Positions 1 to 7,573 of a DNA stretch of 16,359 bases are shown one piece after another. The position numbers and the translations under genes are program-made. Under the pieces are notes generated by a model, which saw only the letters and a list, made by a program, of their open reading frames with translations, ran no database searches and was not told the origin of the DNA. Positions within the stretch are counted from its first letter, which is position 1, and each line of letters opens with the position of its first letter. The DNA is from an uncultured Oscillospiraceae bacterium (GTDB taxonomy: Bacteria > Bacillota > Clostridia > Oscillospirales > Oscillospiraceae), in contig CAKUOS010000048.1 of NCBI GenBank assembly GCA_934670025.1, forward strand, positions 1-16,359. Direction: 5' to 3'.

Positions 1-87
1 GGCCGATGCCGAGCGCAGCCGTTGGCAGCTCTGCTGCCTTACGGATGCGGCCTGCCCTTTACGGGTACACATCGGCCTGTGGGTTTT
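1..87. repeat. Possible edge fragment of a GGCCGATG-type repeat
   Basis: This non-coding stretch opens with GGCCGATGCC and later holds CACATCGGCC. The same words occur in the arms of the inverted-repeat element at 11788-11895. Between them is a small hairpin, GGCAG-CTCTG-CTGCC, near 24-38. The likeness is limited to short words and the window edge cuts it, so this is a weak call. No gene is visible between here and the end of the lipoprotein gene at 203. Confidence 0.3.
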
Positions 88-112
88 CGACCTCTCAGGC
101 GCTTCGCGCCAG

Positions 113-157
113 CATCCCTACCCCCTTTGTCCCGCAGGGACAAAGGGGGTAGGGATG
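113..157. repeat. 21-bp perfect inverted repeat with a 3-nt loop
   Basis: The arms at 113-133 and 137-157 are exact reverse complements around the loop GCA; the left arm is rich in CCCTACCCCC. The hairpin lies about 45 bp past the stop of the leftward lipoprotein gene, so it could stop or protect that transcript's end. There is no T tract on either side, so it is not a classical intrinsic terminator. A dispersed palindromic repeat is equally possible. The symmetry is directly visible; its role is not. Confidence 0.85.
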
Positions 158-202
158 GTACCGAGCAAAGCGAGGCGGAGCGGTCGGGCCGGCGAGGCTG
201 TT

Positions 203-1408
203 TTATGCTTCGGGCGCGGGGTCGGACGGCAGATCGGCCGGGGGTTCCGGGTTTTCGTTCCCGGCCGGCTCCTCCGCGGCGGGCGGCTCCGGCTCTTCGG
301 GCGGCTGCTCCTCCTCCGGTTCCGGAGCCGGGCACGCGGGCGTCTGCGCCGCGTCCCAGGAATACTCGCCCGCCAGATCCTCGTCATAGCGCAGGCGCAG
401 ATGGTCGGCGTTCAGCAGATCGTCCAGCACATCCACGTGATAGCACACGCCGTCGAGCGTGACGATGTTCCACCACCAGCTCTCGCCGCCGCGCATTCCG
501 CTGACGATCTGGCAGTCCAGCCCCGTTTCCTCGCACAGCAGCTGCCAGCTGCGCGCCATGCTGCGGCTGTCGGCCTTGCCCTGACACAGCGCAGCGTAGA
601 TCGGCGTGCGGCTGTCGGCCTGTTCGTAGGGGAAGCGCTCGGACAGATAGGTGTAGAGCAGCGCGGCCTTGTCGGTCTGGCTGCTGCAAAACCGGACGTA
701 GACCTCGGCGGCAAGCAGACTCTCGGACACGTCCTGCTGCATCGCCAGCAGCGCCTGACGGCTCGCAGGATAGTCGAACTCCAGCTCGACGATGCGGTTG
801 CGCGCATCCTGCGGATAGCTCGTCACGCGCAGCGCCGGGACGGCGGCAAGCTCGCGCCAGTTTTCGTCGCAGTAGCTCTGCACGAGCGTGTCGTAGTCGG
901 GCTGGCTGGGGAACGTCGCGTAGAGCGTCAGATGGTCGTCATACGCGCGCAGCGCCTGACGGATCAGACGCGCGGCCTCGGCCTCGCTGCCGGTATATTC
1001 GATCTCGTCCAGCGGCGTCAGGAAGTCGCGGAACGTGATGTCGATCCTGATCTCGTAATACGCGACGATCAGCGTGCAGTCATGTGTGATGTAATCGATG
1101 GCGTAGGCGCCGAGCGGATCCTCGCGCGCGATCTCGTAGACGGCCTTCGGCAGATCGGCCTCCACGTCGCCGGTGTACTGGTTCGTGTGGATCACGCCGT
1201 GCTCCACGTCGTTCTGCACGAGCGAGCGGATATCATTTTTGAGCGATTTATAATCGCCAGCCTGCAAAACGTCGCTCTCCTGCGCGGGTTTGGACTGCGC
1301 GCTGTGCGGCGTGACGAGCGTATACTCGCCCGGCACGAGGCGGCTGCACCCGCAAAGCAGCGCCAGCAGCGCCGCAAGCGCCAGCGCGCACGCGATGCGC
1401 CGCTTCAC
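203..1408 (-). CDS. Lipoprotein with a degenerate transglutaminase-like domain
   Basis: This 401-residue protein starts with a lipoprotein signal: basic MKRR, a hydrophobic run, then a lipobox LCGC with Cys21 as the lipidation site. It should sit on the outer face of the membrane. Residues about 22-240 match nothing I recognise. Residues about 262-330 follow the layout of a transglutaminase-like core (GKAD..., GLDCQIVSGM, LDGVCYHVDV). However, the usual catalytic Cys falls at Ser281 and the usual His of HAWN falls at Trp311 (WWWN), while Asp326 is kept. A cysteine-protease-like activity is therefore unlikely, and a binding role is my inference. The last 60 or so residues are a Pro/Glu/Ala-rich tail. 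The start is GTG, overlapping the TGA of the YitT gene, so the two are translationally coupled. The ligand is unknown. Confidence 0.8.
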   Translation of the reverse strand: MKRRIACALALAALLALLCGCSRLVPGEYTLVTPHSAQSKPAQESDVLQAGDYKSLKNDIRSLVQNDVEHGVIHTNQYTGDVEADLPKAVYEIAREDPLGAYAIDYITHDCTLIVAYYEIRIDITFRDFLTPLDEIEYTGSEAEAARLIRQALRAYDDHLTLYATFPSQPDYDTLVQSYCDENWRELAAVPALRVTSYPQDARNRIVELEFDYPASRQALLAMQQDVSESLLAAEVYVRFCSSQTDKAALLYTYLSERFPYEQADSRTPIYAALCQGKADSRSMARSWQLLCEETGLDCQIVSGMRGGESWWWNIVTLDGVCYHVDVLDDLLNADHLRLRYDEDLAGEYSWDAAQTPACPAPEPEEEQPPEEPEPPAAEEPAGNENPEPPADLPSDPAPEA

Positions 1409-2271
1409 AGCTCGTCTCCCGCGCGGCGGAAGCCCTCGCCCAGCACCTGATGCGCAGGCAGCAGGATCACGAACGCATTGGGGTCGATCTCGCGCACGAA
1501 GCTCTTGAGCTCCGGAAGCTCCTTCTGCCGCACGGCCGACATGAGGACCGGCCGCGGCAGGCCCGTATATGTGCCGCTGCCCTCGAGGCGCGTCGCGCCG
1601 CGGTCGAGCTGCGTCTCGATGCGCTTTGCGATCGCTTCATGCTCTTCGGAGATGATGAGCGCGACCGTGGAGTGATCGAGTCCGTACAGCAGCTGATCCA
1701 TCACGACCGACGACACGGCCAGCGGCAGCGCGCTGTAGAGCGTCTTGGAAATATCGTGGAACACAACGCCCGTGAGCGTGATGATGAAAAGATCGATCGC
1801 CAGCATCACGCGGCCTAGGCTGGCCGAACGGAAGCGGCGGCGCAGGAGCTTGGCCGCGATGTCCGAGCCGCCCGTCGTCGCGCCCGACAGGAACACCAGC
1901 CCAAGCCCCAGACCGACGAGCACGCCGCCATAGAGGCTGTCGAGCAGGATCTCCGTTTTCGGCACGGGCAGGCCCGCGAAAAGATCGATGAACACGGAGC
2001 TGAGCAGCATCCCGGCCAGCGAACCGAACAGGAACTCCTTCCCCAGCCGGCGCGCACCCATGATAAACAGCGGCACGTTCAGCATCATCGTCAGAACGCC
2101 GATGGAGCCGAAGCCCAGCAGCTTTCGCAGGATCATGGCCAGACCGCTCATGCCGCCGACGTTCAGGTCGTTCGGCTCGAGGAACAGGTCGAAGCCCAGC
2201 GCGAAGATCGCGCACCCGGCTGTGATTTGCAGCGCCATCACGCCGAACTTTTTCCAGTTTTCACGTTTCAA
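1405..2271 (-). CDS. YitT-family membrane protein with DUF2179 domain
   Basis: This 288-residue protein has about five or six hydrophobic segments over residues 10-195, including the conserved GATTGGSDI stretch at 130-138. A soluble C-terminal DUF2179 domain follows at about 228-282, with the recognisable EIDPNAFVIL and the VLGEGF ending. This is the normal two-part arrangement of the YitT/DUF161 family, which lies in the cytoplasmic membrane. Its transport substrate, if any, is not established. I chose the TTG start because a strong AAGGGGG lies 8 nt upstream and the protein begins normally there. The gene follows the topoisomerase A subunit by 27 bp and overlaps the lipoprotein gene by 4 bp, so all three are probably cotranscribed. 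Confidence 0.9.
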   Translation of the reverse strand: MKRENWKKFGVMALQITAGCAIFALGFDLFLEPNDLNVGGMSGLAMILRKLLGFGSIGVLTMMLNVPLFIMGARRLGKEFLFGSLAGMLLSSVFIDLFAGLPVPKTEILLDSLYGGVLVGLGLGLVFLSGATTGGSDIAAKLLRRRFRSASLGRVMLAIDLFIITLTGVVFHDISKTLYSALPLAVSSVVMDQLLYGLDHSTVALIISEEHEAIAKRIETQLDRGATRLEGSGTYTGLPRPVLMSAVRQKELPELKSFVREIDPNAFVILLPAHQVLGEGFRRAGDEL

Positions 2272-2279
2272 ACCGCGCG

Positions 2280-2286
2280 CCCCCTT
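2280..2286 (-). promoter_or_regulatory. Ribosome binding site fixing the TTG start of the YitT gene
   Basis: On the minus strand AAGGGGG ends 8 nt before the TTG at 2271. The first ATG inside the frame would remove the start of the first membrane segment, so the TTG start is favoured. Confidence 0.6.
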
Positions 2287-2298
2287 GTGTGTTGATCG

Positions 2299-4536
2299 TT
2301 AAATATCGAGTTTCATCTGTGTTTCGCCGCTGTCCTCCTCGCGCAAAAGCGCGCCGGCGGCCGGCAGCGTCCGGGCGGAGTAGCGGCCGGGGTTCGCAAT
2401 GGCCGTCTCCTCCAGCGGCCGCACGGCCTTTACAACGGCCTTGCGTTTGAGGCTCATGACCGCCACGCCCTGTGCGGTGCGCGTAGTCTTGACGGCCAGC
2501 TGCGCCGTGGAGAAGACGAGCACGCGCCCGTCGGTCGCATAGACGGCCAGCTGCTTTTCCCCGGGCAGATCGATCACGGCGGCGAGCGGACTCTTGTCCG
2601 AGTACGCGCCTGTCAGCCGCTTGCGGTTGGACTTGGTATCGTAGCAGCTCGCGGCGATCTTCGCCGCCTTGCCGTTTTCAAACACGAACAGCAGATTCCC
2701 CTCGTATTTGCCGGGGAAAATGACCGTCAGGAAGCTCTCGCCCTCGTCAAAACCGAGCTTGCCGGGCAGGAAATCGCCGAGCAGAGAGGCTTTTCCGTCG
2801 GCAAAATCGGAGATCTTCGCCTTGTAGACCTGATATTTGTCGGTGAAGACGAGCATTTCCTCGCTGTTCTGCGCCGGGCGCGTCAGCAGCAGACCGTCGC
2901 CCTCCTTGAATTTCTGTTCGCCCGACATCCGCAGCGACTGCGCGGTGATCTTCTTGAAATAGCCCTCGCGCGAGACGAAGACCGTGACGGGATAGTCGTT
3001 TTCGGGTTCGTCGTCGTCAGGCTCCGCGATCTCGTGGTCGTAGACGAGCGTGGTTTTGCGTTCTTTTCCGTATTTCCGCGCGACTTCGTCGAGCTCCTTG
3101 CAGATGAGCGCCTGCACCTTCTTCTCGGACGCGAGCGTCGCTTCGAGATCGGCGATCTCCTTTTCCAGAGATTCCGTCTCCTTCAGACGGTTCAGGATGA
3201 ATTCCTTGTTGATGTTGCGCAGCTTGATCTCGGCGACATATTCGGCCTGCACCTGATCGATGCCGAAGCCGATCATCAGGTTCGGCACGACCTCGGCGTC
3301 GAGCTCCGTTTCGCGGATGATCCGGATGGCCTTGTCGATATCGAGCAGGATCTTCCCGAGGCCCTTCAGAAGATGCAGCTTATCCTTCCTTTTGCCCAGG
3401 CGGAAATAGAGCCTGCGGCGCACGCATTCCGTCCGCCAGGCCGTCCACTCCTGCAAAATTTCGCGCACACCCATCACGCGCGGCATCCCGGCGATGAGGA
3501 TGTTGAAGTTGCAGCCGAATGCGTCCTGCAACGTCGTCATTTTGAAGAGCTTCTGCATGAGCTTGTCGGGGTCTGCGCCGCGCTTTAAATCGATGGTGAG
3601 CTTCAGGCCGCTGAGATCCGTCTCGTCGCGCATATCGCTGATCTCGCGGATCTTGTTGGCCTTGATGAGCTCGGCGACCTTGTCGAGGATGATCTCCGTG
3701 GCGGTGGTGTAGGGGATCTCGTAGATCTCGATCATATTCCCCTCTTTGACATAGCGCCACTTTGCCCGCAGGCGGAACGAGCCGCGGCCGGTGTTGTAGA
3801 TTTGCAGCATCTGCGCCGGGTCGTAGAGGATCTCGCCGCCGGTCGGGAAATCCGGGGCCGGGAGCGTATCGAGCAGGTCCGCGTCGGGGTTTTTGATGAG
3901 CGCGACGGCCGTTTTGCAGACCTCGGCGAGGTTGAACGAGCAGATATTCGACGCCATGCCGACGGCGATGCCCATGTTGGCCGCGACGAGCACGTTCGGG
4001 AACGTGGTCGGCAGGAGCGTGGGCTCTTTCATGCTGCCGTCGTAGTTGTCGACAAAGTCGACGGTGTCGTCGTCGATGTCGCGGAACAGCTCCTGGCAGA
4101 TGGGTTCGAGCTTTGCCTCGGTGTAGCGCGAGGCCGCGTAGGCCATATCGCGCGAGTAGACCTTGCCGAAGTTGCCCTTGGAGTCGATGAACGGGTGCAG
4201 CAGCGATTCGTTGCCGCGCGCCAGACGCACCATCGTCTCATAGATGGCCTGATCGCCGTGCGGGTTGAGCTTCATCGTCTGGCCGACGATGTTGGCCGAT
4301 TTCGTGCGCGGCTTTGTCAGCAGGCCCATCTCGTACATGGTGTACAGGAGCTTGCGGTGCGAGGGCTTGAAGCCGTCGATCTCCGGGATGGCGCGCGAGA
4401 CGATGACCGACATCGCGTAAGGCATATAGTTCGATTCGAGCGTCTGGCAGATCGGCTGCTCCGACACGGCGGCGTGCAGCCCCATCACGTTCGGATCGTC
4501 GTGTTTTTTTGTTTCCGGTTGTTTTTTCTTAGGCAT
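2299..4536 (-). CDS. Type IIA topoisomerase A subunit (divergent ParC/GyrA-like)
   Basis: This 745-residue subunit is the DNA-cleaving half of a type II topoisomerase that passes one duplex through another. The breakage-reunion domain fills about residues 30-500. The motif AASRYTEAKL puts the catalytic tyrosine at Tyr138, followed by EPTLLPTTFPN and GMASNI. A coiled-coil stretch precedes a C-terminal domain with weakly repeated blades (VSREGYFKKI, VFTDKYQVYKAKI) like a worn GyrA pinwheel, but I see no GyrA box. That suggests a decatenase (topo IV-like) rather than a supercoiling gyrase. In the quinolone region NPHGDQAIYE, Gln96 and Glu100 stand where E. coli GyrA has Ser83 and Asp87. The partner subunit lies just upstream at 5337-7316, separated by DUF559 and the repeats. 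AAGGA lies 10 nt before the ATG. Confidence 0.93.
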   Translation of the reverse strand: MPKKKQPETKKHDDPNVMGLHAAVSEQPICQTLESNYMPYAMSVIVSRAIPEIDGFKPSHRKLLYTMYEMGLLTKPRTKSANIVGQTMKLNPHGDQAIYETMVRLARGNESLLHPFIDSKGNFGKVYSRDMAYAASRYTEAKLEPICQELFRDIDDDTVDFVDNYDGSMKEPTLLPTTFPNVLVAANMGIAVGMASNICSFNLAEVCKTAVALIKNPDADLLDTLPAPDFPTGGEILYDPAQMLQIYNTGRGSFRLRAKWRYVKEGNMIEIYEIPYTTATEIILDKVAELIKANKIREISDMRDETDLSGLKLTIDLKRGADPDKLMQKLFKMTTLQDAFGCNFNILIAGMPRVMGVREILQEWTAWRTECVRRRLYFRLGKRKDKLHLLKGLGKILLDIDKAIRIIRETELDAEVVPNLMIGFGIDQVQAEYVAEIKLRNINKEFILNRLKETESLEKEIADLEATLASEKKVQALICKELDEVARKYGKERKTTLVYDHEIAEPDDDEPENDYPVTVFVSREGYFKKITAQSLRMSGEQKFKEGDGLLLTRPAQNSEEMLVFTDKYQVYKAKISDFADGKASLLGDFLPGKLGFDEGESFLTVIFPGKYEGNLLFVFENGKAAKIAASCYDTKSNRKRLTGAYSDKSPLAAVIDLPGEKQLAVYATDGRVLVFSTAQLAVKTTRTAQGVAVMSLKRKAVVKAVRPLEETAIANPGRYSARTLPAAGALLREEDSGETQMKLDI

Positions 4537-4956
4537 AAAGTTTTATTCCTTATCGTTTGGCGATATATACAGGTTGGCGCAGGCCCATGCCTTCCCCTCC
4601 GGGGAAGGTGGCTGCGGAGCGAAGCGCAGCAGACGGATGAGGGTCCGGGAGTATTTACGCATAGATTGGCAGTTCCGGAAATCCATACTGCTCCCCTGCC
4701 CTCATCAGCCACGGCTTCGCCGTGCCAGCTTCCCCCAGGGGAAGCCGTTTCCATTGCGGTAGACTTTTGCAGGGCAACGTCTGATCCACAAATTGTAAGC
4801 ATGGCAAGAGTACTGCCAAAATATGCAGCCACTCATGCCTTCCCCTCCGGGGAAGGTGGCTGCGGAGCGAAGCGCAGCAGACGGATGAGGGTCCGGGAGC
4901 ATTTACGCATAGATTGGCAGTTCCGGAAATCCATACTGCTCCCCTGCCCTCATCAG
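4537..4956. other. Gene-free 420-bp spacer filled by repeats inside the topoisomerase operon
   Basis: This stretch between the DUF559 stop and the topoisomerase A start is mostly two direct copies of a 164-bp element (listed separately) and an 84-bp linker at 4750-4833 that matches nothing I know. Apparent reading frames here are made of the repeat and look non-biological. I see no convincing promoter for the A subunit. A TGTATATA string on the minus strand about 30 nt before its start lacks a matching -35 box, so the A subunit probably depends on read-through. Confidence 0.7.
4586..4749. repeat. 164-bp hairpin-rich repeat, copy 1 (MITE-like)
   Basis: This copy matches copy 2 (4834-4997) at 162 of 164 positions by eye. 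Its ends form imperfect terminal inverted repeats: the left end runs from GCCTTCCCC to GATGAGGG and the right end from CCCTCATCAG to GGGGAAGCC. Each end holds small hairpins of its own: CCTTCCCC/GGGGAAGG, GCTGCG/CGCAGC, CACGGC/GCCGTG and GCTTCCCC/GGGGAAGC. It carries no gene. The layout resembles small non-autonomous palindromic elements that I recall as common in Oscillospiraceae genomes; that recollection is not a database result. Confidence 0.85.
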
Positions 4957-4997
4957 TCACGGCTTCGCCGTGCCAGCTTCCCCCAGGGGAAGCCGTT
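4834..4997. repeat. 164-bp hairpin-rich repeat, copy 2, overlapping the DUF559 3' end
   Basis: This direct copy lies 248 bp from copy 1 in the same orientation and differs at two positions. One is C to T in CATCAGTCAC, at 4957. Its right end runs into the DUF559 gene, supplying the last 12 residues and the stop codon. I could not find a convincing target-site duplication at either copy. Confidence 0.87.
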
Positions 4998-5334
4998 GGG
5001 CAATGCAGTTGTCGATCTGCTCACAGACAGCCCGGAACTGCCTTTGTATCTCAAGATTCGTAAAACGCAGTACATAAACGCCGTAGCGTTCCCGCAGGAT
5101 ATCCGTGCGCTTTTCGTCATATTGCATTTGCGCGGGTTCATAATGGCCTGAGCCATCCAATTCAATTGCAAGGCGGGCACGATGCGCATAGAAATCAACG
5201 ATGTATGGCGCAAAGACGACCTGTCGGCGGAACTGGATCGGATGATTTCTTAAAAACCCGTACCACAGCCATCGTTCTTCTTTTGTCATCTGCTTCCGCA
5301 GCGTCTGCGCACGAGACGTCAGGTTATCTTTCAT
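4957..5334 (-). CDS. DUF559 protein, Vsr/PD-(D/E)XK nuclease-like
   Basis: This 125-residue protein has the DUF559 pattern: a basic N-terminal region with KEERWLWYGFLRN, then PYIVDFYAHRARLAIELDG (Asp47, Glu58, Asp60) and GVYVLRFTN. The family is related to very-short-patch-repair endonucleases, so a metal-dependent DNA-cutting fold is likely; its biological target is unknown. The ATG lies 2 nt after the stop of the topoisomerase B gene, with no clear ribosome binding site, so translation is probably coupled. From Arg114 onward (RLPLGEAGTAKP) the protein is encoded by repeat copy 2. The TGA stop exists only because this copy has T at 4957 where copy 1 has C. The nuclease core ends before the repeat, so it may still be functional. 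Confidence 0.8.
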   Translation of the reverse strand: MKDNLTSRAQTLRKQMTKEERWLWYGFLRNHPIQFRRQVVFAPYIVDFYAHRARLAIELDGSGHYEPAQMQYDEKRTDILRERYGVYVLRFTNLEIQRQFRAVCEQIDNCIAQRLPLGEAGTAKP

Positions 5335-5336
5335 TG

Positions 5337-7316
5337 TCAGGATACATCCAGCTGGTCGAGGTATTTATATCCGTTTTCGGCGATATGGTCCTTTCTGCCC
5401 TGCAAATTGTCGCCGAGGAGAAGGTCGAAGACCTGCATGGTGCGTTCCATGTCTTCGGGCATGACCTTGATGAGGCGGCGCGTGGCGGGATTCATGGTGG
5501 TCATCCACATCATTTCGGGGTCGTTTTCGCCAAGACCCTTGGAGCGGTTGATCGTGACCTTTTTTCCGTCCAGCTTTTTGACGATGTCCGATTTTTCCGC
5601 GTCGGTGTAGGCGAACCACGTCTTATCCTTGCAGGTGATCTCGTAAAGCGGAGACTCGGCGATATAGACGTACCCCTCCTGAATGAGCGTGGGACAAAGC
5701 CTGTAGATCATGGTCAGGATGAGCGTGCGGATCTGATAGCCGTCGACGTCGGCGTCGGTGCAGATGATGACCTTGCTCCAGCGGAGGTTTTCAAGGTCAA
5801 AGGCCGACAGGTCCTTCGTCTTTTTCGTCTGCACCTCCACGCCGCAGCCGAGCACGCGGATGAGGTCGGTGATGACGTCGGACTTGAAAATGCGGTCGTA
5901 ATCGGCCTTCAGGCAGTTGAGGATCTTGCCGCGCACGGGCATGATGCCCTGAAATTCCGCGTCGCGCGAGAGCTTGACCGAACCGAGCGCGGAATCGCCC
6001 TCGACGATATAAATTTCGCGCTTCGACACGTCCTTTGTGCGGCAGTCGACGAACTTCTGCACGCGGTTGGCGATGTCAAGGCTGCCGGTGAGCTTCTTTT
6101 TGATGTTCAGGCGGGCCTTTTCGGCCGATTCGCGGCTGCGTTTGTTGACGAGCACCTGATCGGCGATGCGGTCGGCCTCCTGCTTGTTCTCAATAAAATA
6201 GACGTGCAGCCGTTCGCGGAAGAACTCCGTCATGGCGTCCTGCACGAATTTGTTCGTGATGGCCTTTTTCGTCTGGTTCTCATACGAGGTCTGCGTGGAA
6301 AAGCAGTTCGTCACGAGCACGAGGCAGTCGGCCACGTCCTGAAACGTGATCTTCGACTCGGCCTTCGTATACTTGTTCGACTGCTTGCAATAGGCGTCGA
6401 TGGCATAGACAAACGCGTTTTTCACGGCCTTTTCCGGTGCGCCGCCGTGTTCGAGCCACGAGGAATTGTGGTAATACTCCAGCCGGTTCACGCGGTTGGA
6501 GAAGCACAGCGCCGCCGAGATCTTCACCTTGTATTCCGGCTTATCCTCGCGGTCGCGGCCCTTGCGCTCCGCCTCCCAGAACTGCGGCATGGTGAGCGTC
6601 TGCTCGCCCGCGATCTCGTTTACATAATCCAGAATGCCGTTGGGATAGCAGTAATCGGTCTTCGTGAACTTTCCGTTTTCCTCGTTCCGGAACGTGAACG
6701 TCACGCCCGCGTTGACGACGGCCTGCCGCTTGAGAATATCCTCAAAATACTCCTTCGGGATATTGATGTCGGTGAAAACGGCAAGATCGGGCTTCCAGCG
6801 GAAGACGGAGCCGGTCGTTTTGCGGTCGGCCGGCTCCTTTTTCATCTTGCCGACGAGCGCGCCCTTTTCAAAGTGGAGCGTGTACTTATAGCCGTCGCGG
6901 CGGACGGTGGCGTCGAAGTATTCGGACGAATACTGCGTCGCGCAGGAGCCGAGACCGTTGAGGCCGAGGGAGAATTCATAGTCGCCGCCGGTGTTGTTCT
7001 GGTATTTGCCGCCCGCGTACAGCTCGCAGAAGACGAGCTCCCAGTTGTATTTCCCCTCTTTTTCGTTCCAGTCGACGGGGCAGCCGCGGCCGAAGTCCTC
7101 GACCTCGATGGAATGATCTTCATAGCGGGTGACGAGAATGGTCTTGCCGTAGCCCTCGCGCGCCTCGTCGATGGCGTTGGACAGGATCTCGAATACGGCG
7201 TGTTCGCAGCCCTCGAGCCCGTCGGAGCCGAAGATGACGGCCGGGCGCAGCCGGACGCGGTCGGCGCCCTTGAGCGCGGATATGGATTCGTTGCCGTAGG
7301 CAGTTTGTTGTTTCAT
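5337..7316 (-). CDS. Type IIA topoisomerase B subunit (divergent ParE/GyrB-like)
   Basis: This 659-residue ATPase subunit powers strand passage by the A subunit at 2299-4536. The GHKL ATP site shows EILSNAIDEA (Glu43, Asn47, Asp50) and EDFGRG (Asp74, Gly76, Gly78). QTK at 348-350 is the usual lysine loop. The TOPRIM domain shows VEGDSALGS (439-446) and DADVDG (521-526), the metal-binding residues. It differs from textbook GyrB: GLNGLGSCA replaces the usual GLHGVGAS, and a Leu follows EGDSA instead of Gly. I recall these traits from a divergent clostridial paralogue family, so it is probably a second enzyme beside a normal gyrase encoded elsewhere. GAGGAA lies 6 nt before the ATG, and a sigma-A promoter lies at 7377-7405. 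Confidence 0.93.
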   Translation of the reverse strand: MKQQTAYGNESISALKGADRVRLRPAVIFGSDGLEGCEHAVFEILSNAIDEAREGYGKTILVTRYEDHSIEVEDFGRGCPVDWNEKEGKYNWELVFCELYAGGKYQNNTGGDYEFSLGLNGLGSCATQYSSEYFDATVRRDGYKYTLHFEKGALVGKMKKEPADRKTTGSVFRWKPDLAVFTDINIPKEYFEDILKRQAVVNAGVTFTFRNEENGKFTKTDYCYPNGILDYVNEIAGEQTLTMPQFWEAERKGRDREDKPEYKVKISAALCFSNRVNRLEYYHNSSWLEHGGAPEKAVKNAFVYAIDAYCKQSNKYTKAESKITFQDVADCLVLVTNCFSTQTSYENQTKKAITNKFVQDAMTEFFRERLHVYFIENKQEADRIADQVLVNKRSRESAEKARLNIKKKLTGSLDIANRVQKFVDCRTKDVSKREIYIVEGDSALGSVKLSRDAEFQGIMPVRGKILNCLKADYDRIFKSDVITDLIRVLGCGVEVQTKKTKDLSAFDLENLRWSKVIICTDADVDGYQIRTLILTMIYRLCPTLIQEGYVYIAESPLYEITCKDKTWFAYTDAEKSDIVKKLDGKKVTINRSKGLGENDPEMMWMTTMNPATRRLIKVMPEDMERTMQVFDLLLGDNLQGRKDHIAENGYKYLDQLDVS

Positions 7317-7376
7317 GCGGATTCCTCACAATATTTCGTGCTGGTGATAGGGATAAAAACCCATTATATTGTTTAT

Positions 7377-7405
7377 AGTATACTTTCTTTCCGGTGCAAA
7401 GTCAA
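7377..7405 (-). promoter_or_regulatory. Sigma-A promoter for the topoisomerase operon
   Basis: On the minus strand TTGACT (7400-7405) and TATACT (7377-7382) are 17 bp apart, about 60 bp before the B-subunit ATG. It faces away from the DUF1846 promoter at 7488-7516, and both start inside the 257-bp divergent gap 7317-7573. Confidence 0.75.
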
Positions 7406-7487
7406 GTTTTCCGGGCCGCGGCGCATTCTTGTCAAAAGCGCGCAAAAACGCCGCGGAAACTTTGGTTCATTTTCCGGAAGCCCGCAG

Positions 7488-7516
7488 TTGCACGCGGCGC
7501 GGTTTCGCGGTATGAT
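7488..7516 (+). promoter_or_regulatory. Sigma-A promoter for the DUF1846-GH3-CapA operon
   Basis: TTGCAC (7488-7493) and TATGAT (7511-7516) are separated by 17 bp, about 57 bp before the DUF1846 start codon. Confidence 0.7.
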
Positions 7517-7573
7517 TTAGGGTGAACAAGTTTATGCTGTATCATTACTGTAGAAAAGGAAATAAACGACACT

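Noticed and set aside
155..1450. Long open frame on the plus strand opposite the lipoprotein gene
   Set aside because: Arg/Ala/Val-rich product with no domain, antisense to a lipoprotein gene with a clear signal peptide and lipobox; an effect of high GC.
4485..4960. Small open frames within the repeat region
   Set aside because: They are translations of the repeat itself (CCASLRSHLP and similar strings) and recur in both copies without gene-like starts.
4586..4997. CRISPR array
   Set aside because: Only two 164-bp copies, with internal symmetry and an 84-bp spacer; no short regularly spaced repeats and no cas genes.
5166..7520. 784-codon open frame on the plus strand
   Set aside because: It is antisense to the topoisomerase B gene, whose ATPase and TOPRIM motifs are unmistakable; no ribosome binding site or domain on the plus strand.
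7317..7573. Riboswitch or structured leader in the divergent gap
   Set aside because: Apart from two good promoters and ribosome binding sites I found no convincing conserved fold or terminator/antiterminator pair.
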